Shown here: piece after piece, positions 1 to 64,000 of the stretch
Position numbering within the stretch: the first letter of the stretch is position 1
How the letters are laid out: every line of letters begins with the position of its first letter
Assembly: GCF_001522545.3 (NCBI RefSeq)
Contig: NC_031769.1
Location: forward strand, 16,032,577 to 16,096,576
DNA length: 64,000 bases
Direction: 5' to 3'
Origin: Parus major
Lineage: Eukaryota > Chordata > Aves > Passeriformes > Paridae
Notes under the pieces: generated by a model
What the model was told of the DNA's origin: nothing
Seen by the model: the letters and a program-made list of their open reading frames with translations, nothing else
Database searches by the model: none
Position numbers and translations under genes: made by a program

Positions 1-58311
<58,311 letters not shown>

Positions 58312-59180
58312 AATCCTTTGCTTTTCAAAGTTTGGTCTTGTATTCAAGTCATACCATGATTATTTACAAGGGGTAACTAAAAGCTAACAGAATTGTCTTA
58401 ATATACTTTCAAAATTGTGCCCATTTCTTCAGGCCATACTGTTTTAATGGTATGATTGAATGTCCATCTCTGAGTCTCTGGGAACAGTATGTCTTACCTG
58501 ATGGCAATTTGTAAAACAAGCAACTGTCTATAACTGGTTATACTTATTTACTTATACATTGTTAATTTTATGACCAGCCTAAATATTATGGGGAAGTAGG
58601 GTATAATATTTAATGAACCATGATCAGATTGTGCCATTACATTTTTCAGTACAGCATGGTAACTAACACTACGTTAGACTAACATATTAAAACCTGGATG
58701 AGAAATTTAATGTTAGTGCTGGTCATATTACTTTTTGTTTAGACTCTTTGCTCATTCTTGAACTATATTTGTTTAAAGCATGCATACAAACTTATGTATT
58801 GAAATATACTTTTTTAAAAATCCAAGATGCTTCCAATTGTTGTAATCTTTACCTGGAGTATTCTCACTAAAGTCTATTACAATGAGTTGTTTGGGTCTAA
58901 GGTGTCCATGTGATTCAAAAAAATGGGTGGTCTTATGTATGTGTAATTTGTACCCAAGTTTTTTTAATGAGTAAATTTACATTATGACTTTTTCCATTCA
59001 TAAATATATAAGTGAACTGAAGATCTTGTCCATTACTTTTTTGGTTGGCTTGGCAAAGAAATTTGGAATGCTAACGTAGTAAAATCGTGGCTGTGTTATC
59101 CCAGGCAATGTACTAAAAAACAAATATTTGTAAATGACTTTTATCAGTGACAGAGGGCAAATAAATTAGATCTGAAACCT
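58312..59180 (+). other. ABI1: ABI1 3' UTR (proximal end)
   Basis: This is AT-rich sequence directly after the ABI1 stop, with no open frame of note. The first canonical AATAAA on the + strand is at 59160-59165, which would give a 3' UTR of about 870 nt. The end coordinate is inferred from that signal plus the usual 10-30 nt spacing. Longer forms ending after the second AATAAA at 60201 are possible. Confidence 0.7.
59160..59165 (+). terminator. ABI1 proximal polyadenylation signal AATAAA
   Basis: This is a canonical AATAAA about 850 nt after the ABI1 stop codon, followed by T/G-containing sequence (gttctttcctg, then a gtgagggtatttg stretch). Confidence 0.65.
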
Positions 59181-59902
59181 GAATTACACACTTATACATA
59201 CTCTTAGAAGTTCTTTCCTGCCAACACTTAATTTTAGTGAGGGTATTTGATTGAATCTAGTTACCTGGATGCAGTAAGTTGGACAGGATCTGTAGCTGAC
59301 AGTTGTGTGTGGGAACATTCTGTGTGGCTCTGGGGAGTGCCCCAGGGAGCAGGAGCAGGCTCTCCTCCAGACAGCACCCAGGGGAGCACATGTGACAGGA
59401 ACCTGGCCATTGTTAGGGGATCACAGGCACAGATAGCCAGAGAGGGTGTGCTTCCCTGCTCTACAGATTCTGTGGCTGAAATAACCTCAGAAGGAATGTG
59501 GTAGTACTGGGTAATTACTGTGAAAGGAATGTGTCTGGGACTTCAAAGGCGGCTTCTAGGGTGCTACAGAATATATTCTACAAATGAGTGATGGAAAGTG
59601 ATGGAGTTGCAGGTTTGACTGGCTGGTGAATCATTCATTTTTTAGTGTGAGTTAGAAATACCAAGCCTTTCGTTTTCTGTACAAAAGCATTCATTTGGTA
59701 GCAGTCTCAAATTCTGCATCATTGGTAGCCACCAATAGCATGAATTGGAACTCATTTTATATAACCAAGTAAATCCACATGTAGTCTTTTACAGTAAACC
59801 AGTATCTCTATATACAATTCCAGGTGCTTGTTAAACAGCTGGGAAGCATCCAAACCATCTCTCTTCACAGGAGTTTACCAGCTCCTGTACATGCATGCTC
59901 TG

Positions 59903-59908
59903 TTTATT
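59903..59908 (-). terminator. second candidate PDSS1 polyadenylation signal AATAAA
   Basis: This is TTTATT on the + strand, so AATAAA on the - strand, about 350 nt after the PDSS1 stop codon. Confidence 0.4.
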
Positions 59909-59961
59909 AGTGTAAACAAGTGAAACTTGGAACAGCTTCAGTTTTCATACACTGATTTATA

Positions 59962-59967
59962 TTTATT
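59962..59967 (-). terminator. candidate PDSS1 polyadenylation signal AATAAA
   Basis: This is TTTATT on the + strand, so AATAAA on the - strand, about 290 nt after the PDSS1 stop codon. A second copy is at 59903-59908. Confidence 0.5.
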
Positions 59968-60112
59968 CTCATTGTGGCCTTTGTGCATCAACATGTAAAC
60001 ATCTTCCCCATCCCCCACAATCAATAGCCCCCGCTAAAACAATTGTACAGCACAGTTTGATTTGCTCTGAATTGCATGGCTTCCTGCAGTAAAAGACTTC
60101 AAACTTTTGTTT

Positions 60113-60173
60113 TTAAAAAAAAAAGAACTTAAAAAAAAAAAGATTTTTTTTTTAAAAAAATAATTTTTGGTAG
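60113..60173. repeat. A/T homopolymer block between converging genes
   Basis: Successive runs of A, then A11, T10 and A7, partly self-complementary, lie in the PDSS1 3' UTR just upstream of a + strand AATAAA. Confidence 0.85.
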
Positions 60174-60200
60174 CTTGTGTTGGAAGCAAATAACTTTTGA

Positions 60201-60206
60201 AATAAA
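60201..60206 (+). terminator. possible distal ABI1 polyadenylation signal AATAAA
   Basis: This second AATAAA on the + strand lies just after the A/T-run block at 60113-60173. If used, the ABI1 transcript would run about 1.9 kb past its stop and lie antisense to the PDSS1 3' UTR. There is no expression evidence available here. Confidence 0.35.
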
Positions 60207-60256
60207 TTTAGGCACAGTCTGGTAAGTAGCTGCCAGAATGAGTGGAAGGAGCTCTC

Positions 60257-60397
60257 TCACTTGTCTCGCATGAGAACCATTTCTGTCAGGTGGACGAGGG
60301 CCTCTCTCTCGGGGGACGGCCGCAGCTTGCGGATCTCGCGCGTGGCGGCATGGCAGTAGCGCTGGGCGAGGTAGGTCGTTTGCTGCACACCATCACT
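60257..60397 (-). CDS. PDSS1: PDSS1 last exon, coding part
   Basis: On the - strand the exon starts at 60397 after a ccttccatcag acceptor and ends with TGA at 60259-60257. It is 141 nt, 46 residues plus stop, from SDGVQQTTYLAQRYCHAATR through KLRPSPEREALVHLTEM to VLMRDK. The match to the PDSS1 C-terminus is clear. The exon is GC-rich and holds 13 CpG dinucleotides, in sharp contrast to its AT-rich, CpG-poor surroundings. Several residues appear shifted toward GC-rich codons (Arg and Ala where mammals have Gln, Glu or Ile as I recall). Confidence 0.94.
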   Translation of the reverse strand, partial: SDGVQQTTYLAQRYCHAATREIRKLRPSPEREALVHLTEMVLMRDK

Positions 60398-61198
60398 CTG
60401 ATGGAAGGAGACAGAGATAGGAAATGGTGAACTCTGATCAGCCTTCTGCCTCTTCTAGTCACAGGGGAAAGTTTTAAGGTCAGTAAGTACCCTAACACAT
60501 TATATTCTGATGGGGAGAGGAAGAGGATTCATTCTGTAATCAGGGAAGCCCACCTACCTGCCCCAAACTGTCAAAGTACTAAAACTCATCCATGCTAAAA
60601 CACCAACTCAACCATTACAAAACTGCACTGGTATTGATAGCAAACTAGAAATTAATGGTTTATCCCTTCCCCTCCTGCCCTAAATAGAGATGTACAAAAC
60701 CTCTATGCCATTCTGAAAAATAGGTATTAATTTTGCACAGACCATTACTCAGTCTTTTTAGACCAGAGTCAATTAAAACTGGTATGGGGTGTGCACTGCA
60801 GTTACAAGACTGACTGGTAATTATGTGCCACTTATATCAGCTATTGAATACAGCTATGCCTCAGCTGAAGGAACTGGGTTCATGCATGAGCTTTTTACTT
60901 ATGCGGATTTTATGCAACTGGAGGGGAAAAAAAAAAAAGAGTTCTTCAGTACCTAGTGTTTGTGTTAAAACACTGTGCCAGTAGGAGAGCTGAGGAGCTC
61001 TGACTTGGCATTGTACACTGCATGCTATCAGGAGGTATTTGACAATGCAGCCTTGCTATTTTACTTGAGAGACAATTTCAGACTGAGCAGCAGGGAGAGC
61101 AGAAATATTTGGTATTAGTCTTACCTGCAACACGTATTTCCGTGCACGTTCAACATCTCCTGGCTTACTGAATCTCCTCATTATCATAGCATTCATTT
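60257..61198 (-). CDS. PDSS1: PDSS1, polyprenyl diphosphate synthase subunit 1, last two exons (5' partial)
   Basis: PDSS1 is the catalytic subunit of the mitochondrial trans-prenyltransferase that adds isopentenyl units to build the ubiquinone side chain; it works with PDSS2. Only the C-terminal 71 residues are visible: PGDVERARKYVLQ at the end of the penultimate exon, joined to SDGVQQTTYLAQRYCHAATR and a C-terminus ending VLMRDK. The two aspartate-rich catalytic motifs (DDxxD type) belong to exons outside the window. The last exon joins in phase 0; the penultimate exon enters after a codon split 1+2. The gene converges with ABI1, an arrangement also found in human. Confidence 0.93.
60398..61124 (-). 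other. PDSS1 last intron
   Basis: This 727-nt intron lies between the last two PDSS1 exons. It has a 12-A run near 60928-60939 and nothing else recognised. Confidence 0.88.
61125..61198 (-). CDS. PDSS1: PDSS1 penultimate exon
   Basis: On the - strand the exon starts at 61198 after gtttccag and ends at 61125 before gtaaga. It is 74 nt: two bases completing a split codon (AA, expected Glu) and 24 codons encoding MNAMIMRRFSKPGDVERARK and then YVLQ. This matches the PDSS1 stretch just before SDGVQQTT. It is part of the C-terminal helical bundle of the trans-prenyltransferase fold. Base composition is ordinary here, unlike the next exon. Confidence 0.93.
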
Positions 61199-62568
61199 CT
61201 GGAAACTAAGCACAAAGGGAGAAGGGTTTGTGTTTGCTTTTGAGTTGTTTTCCAGGTAGCTGCCTGCCATGCTAAGGTCAGAACGATGCCAAGTGCAGCC
61301 CTCTTCCCTTGTCACTGTTATTGCTTACAGGTATAGCTTTAGGTTTGTACTTGCAGTCTGCACAGGACTACAGTATAGCAGAGCCCAAGCATTGAAAACT
61401 TAAACCATCTGGCTGTGCTGGCTGTAGCCAGTTGGTAGCAAAAGTCAGTACCTGCCATTTTATCATGTTAAGCAGATGCTCCAGTGTGGTAATTTCTGAT
61501 GTGGCTACTACCTGGTGTATAATGTGCATCAGATATTCTATCACAGATGAATGGTTAGTGTTGGCAGTCCTAGAAGAAGCACCTCTACCCCCACACCTAC
61601 AAAAGAACCCAGGATGTTTGTTTTTACAATATTGCACAGTTCAACTTGTAAAACCCCCTTGTGGTAACACTGGCATGTTCTCCTACATTTTCCATTGTGG
61701 TGGTATTTTACATATGTAGATTTATTTTTTTTTTTAAGACGAGAAAAATTAGAACTATAAGGTATTTTGTTTTCAGTCACATAGCATTTGTAGTTAGCAC
61801 TGCAGGCTCAATTCCCTGTGAATCAAGCAGGTAACTCAAGTCTGTTGTTTTGAGAAAAATCACATCACTGAGCTATATATGCAGCCTTTTTCTTCAGACA
61901 GCCTAGAAACAGAAAAACCTAATGCTTAGCAAAATAAGGCCACAACTCAAGGCAGCTACTCCACAGAAGAATTCTTTTTAAGGGAAAGAGCTGTTTGTTC
62001 ATCTTTCCTGAAAGAATTAAGAGTCAAACAGATGATTTTATTGCTGTACACTTTTAAACAATGATCTGCTTTCCTTGCACACCTTTTGTCCTGCAACTGC
62101 AGCTTTACAACCTTGTTCAGGTACAAACATGTAGCACTCCTCTGTGCTGCGACATTTTCCTATTACTCATACATCATCTTGGAGATGCATTCAGAAGTTC
62201 AGTGGTGACTCACACTTTATCTAAAAGAAGAAAGTCACGGCTTTTTCTAGATCCTAGCTTCCTTCCCAGGTAATGACAATTTAATTGCACTCTTCATGCA
62301 ATCAGTTTTCACAGTATTCATATTTACAGTTATATAGGATGCATATGGGATCACTTTTTATATTTAAGCACTAAAGGACAGGAAAATCCCCAAACTTGTA
62401 AGGCAGAGCTGTTATTAGCAACTCTGCATATTTAGTGGGCAGCACATCAGCATTTAACAGGAATGTTTATAATAAAAATAGACCTTCATTATTCAGCTGT
62501 ACTCATTTAAGAGGAGCTTTAGAATTAGCATACACTAGTGTATTTCCTTAAAAAGTAAATGGGGCGGA

Positions 62569-62584
62569 TTTTTTTTTTTTTTTT
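62569..62584. repeat. 16-T run
   Basis: This is a homopolymer in the PDSS1 intron; on the - strand it is A16. No attached retroposon was recognised. Confidence 0.8.
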
Positions 62585-62680
62585 CTGAGTGACCTAACTT
62601 TAAATACTGAATAAATAGGTTTTATATCAAGGTAAACATTTTTTTCTCCTTAATATTCTAATGCACAAAGGTGTATTTTA

Positions 62681-62700
62681 GGGGGAGGGAAGGGGAGGGG
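62681..62700 (+). repeat. G-quadruplex-type motif in PDSS1 intron
   Basis: Four G runs (5, 3, 4 and 4) are separated by one or two A. It lies on the strand opposite to PDSS1 transcription, so the transcript would carry C runs. Confidence 0.8.
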
Positions 62701-64000
62701 AGAGGATAAGAAGAAAAGGCATCTGTCACTGATGATCCAGAGCACATTAAAAACGAACAAATGTTTTTCAGGAAGACAACTTGAGGAGTACCAGCTACAT
62801 GAAAGGATAGAGCAATACTAATCTGAAAAGACAGCCTATAATTAATAATTACACTTTGGGCTGTCTTCAAGTCCTGGCTCATGAGTTTTTTTCTCAGATA
62901 TAAAAATATGAAATATCTTTTAGTAGCATCACAAGTAGGTGTCTGTTGAAGCTCCACATTTTATAGCACTCGTGCTTTGTTTATATATCAGTTAAGTCTG
63001 TAGTGCTGTTCTTCCAGTTTCTTGAAAACAGCAGGACATTTTCAGCAAAGAAGCCTTCTGGTTAATGCAGAAAACTTTTTAAGATGGTCAAGTTATCTTT
63101 CAATGCAAAAATGTACTCTTCCCATCTATCAAAGATACAAAAAGGAAAAGCATTTAAAAGTGACATTTAAAAGTCACTTTAAGCATTTAAAGCTCTACAA
63201 AGAACAAGATAGGACTGGCAGATTTTCTTTTCTTGTATTTCTGTATTACGAACTAATTTATCTTGTAAAGCTAATTAAAAGATAGATGAAGTTCAAAGTC
63301 AGAGACAGACAACCCTAACAAATTAATGAAGAATAGTCTTAATTTAAAAATTGGAATACTCAACACCCACATGACAATCAATATCACCCATTCTCTGACA
63401 TCTAACATATAAGACCTAACATCTACTGCTGTACCATGAAAATTGGGTATTTTCAACATGCCTTGTTTCCTTCTACACACAGCTTTAGCACACACAAAAA
63501 CAGTTTTACAACTCCATGATCCCTTTCTTCCCGAGTGTCTCACTGGTCTTTGGACAGCTCCAATTGCTGACGACACCACTCTGAAATAATGATTCATGAA
63601 CATGCTTGTGAGTCCCCCAGATGAGTATGGGAAGACACTGAGGACATGGAGAATGTTGTCCTCAATATGCATTCATCTACTTTGTCAGTTGGCTGATACT
63701 GTGTGCTCCCCTGTCTTTTCTGAGATACAGATCCTTGTAAATGCCCAAAGGATATGGAAGCAAACAGATGTGTATGTTCCACCTCCCCCTACAACAGGCT
63801 CTTTTGGAGGGGGAAGTAAATGTCAAATTTGAGGGTTTTTTTTGTTTTAAATGATTTAGAACTTTTCCCATGTCAAGCTCTAAGTAATTCCACTGAGAGA
63901 TCATAGACAAGAGCTCTGCTGGAACTAATTGTGCCAGTTTTTGTATCACACTGTGAAATCTGGTAGGAAGGACTGCTTTTTAAGTCCCAAATCTGATTGC

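Larger units (their letters stand above)
59900..60256 (-). other. PDSS1: PDSS1 3' UTR (inferred extent)
   Basis: This is sequence downstream of the PDSS1 stop on the - strand. Candidate AATAAA signals on that strand appear as TTTATT at 59962-59967 and 59903-59908 on the + strand, giving a 3' UTR of roughly 300-380 nt. It contains the A/T homopolymer block at 60113-60173. Confidence 0.5.
61199..64000 (-). other. PDSS1 intron upstream of the penultimate exon (partial)
   Basis: This intronic sequence runs off the window; the next upstream PDSS1 exon was looked for by its expected protein sequence and not seen. It holds an open segment with splice-like borders (61452-61596), a 16-T run (62569-62584), a G-quadruplex-type motif (62681-62700) and a small mixed direct/inverted repeat (63151-63191). 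Confidence 0.8.

Noticed and set aside
63271..63672. 133-codon - strand open frame in the PDSS1 intron
   Set aside because: No recognised family or splice borders; it does not match PDSS1, and composition is like the surrounding intron.

Overview
The window is vertebrate nuclear DNA, most likely from a bird. It is AT-rich, has long introns and few interspersed repeats, and the clearest transposable elements are decayed CR1 LINE fragments typical of birds and other sauropsids. There is no bacterial, plasmid or phage content. The species cannot be fixed from the sequence alone.

Positions 1 to about 59,180 hold most of ABI1 (Abl interactor 1) on the + strand. The window opens inside intron 1, so the start-codon exon is missing. 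Eleven coding exons (numbered 2 to 12) were placed by reading-frame continuity, GT/AG borders and recognisable protein sequence: 4932-5099, 30803-30979, 40654-40668, 41393-41493, 44647-44787, 46522-46622, 47491-47565, 49126-49302, 52126-52212, 56334-56519 and 58136-58311. Together they give 1404 nt, or 467 residues plus stop. The full protein should be close to the usual ~500 residues once the missing ~39-residue first exon is added. The exons cover most of the N-terminal helical/WAVE-binding part, the Abi homeo-domain homologous region, a Ser/Thr/Pro-rich linker and the C-terminal SH3 domain. One exon is a 15-nt microexon (WLKAK).

Positions about 59,900 to 64,000 hold the 3' end of PDSS1 (subunit 1 of the polyprenyl diphosphate synthase that makes the ubiquinone side chain) on the - strand. 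Its last two coding exons are at 61125-61198 and 60257-60397. The two genes converge tail to tail, with 1945 bp between stop codons. The two genes are also neighbours in human, so this looks like conserved synteny rather than a functional cluster.

The rest is intron and 3' UTR with CR1 fragments, possible ancient MIR-like SINE fragments, a 40-bp tandem duplication, simple repeats and several perfect inverted repeats. The points most worth following up are two abutting hairpins about 550 bp upstream of the WLKAK microexon, together with the microexon's own palindromic sequence; an unusual decoy-rich 3' splice site on the proline-rich cassette exon 8; a 313-nt open segment in intron 7 that would join exon 7 in frame; and possible antisense overlap of the ABI1 and PDSS1 3' UTRs. 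No RNA gene, CRISPR array, intact mobile element or clearly new system was found.
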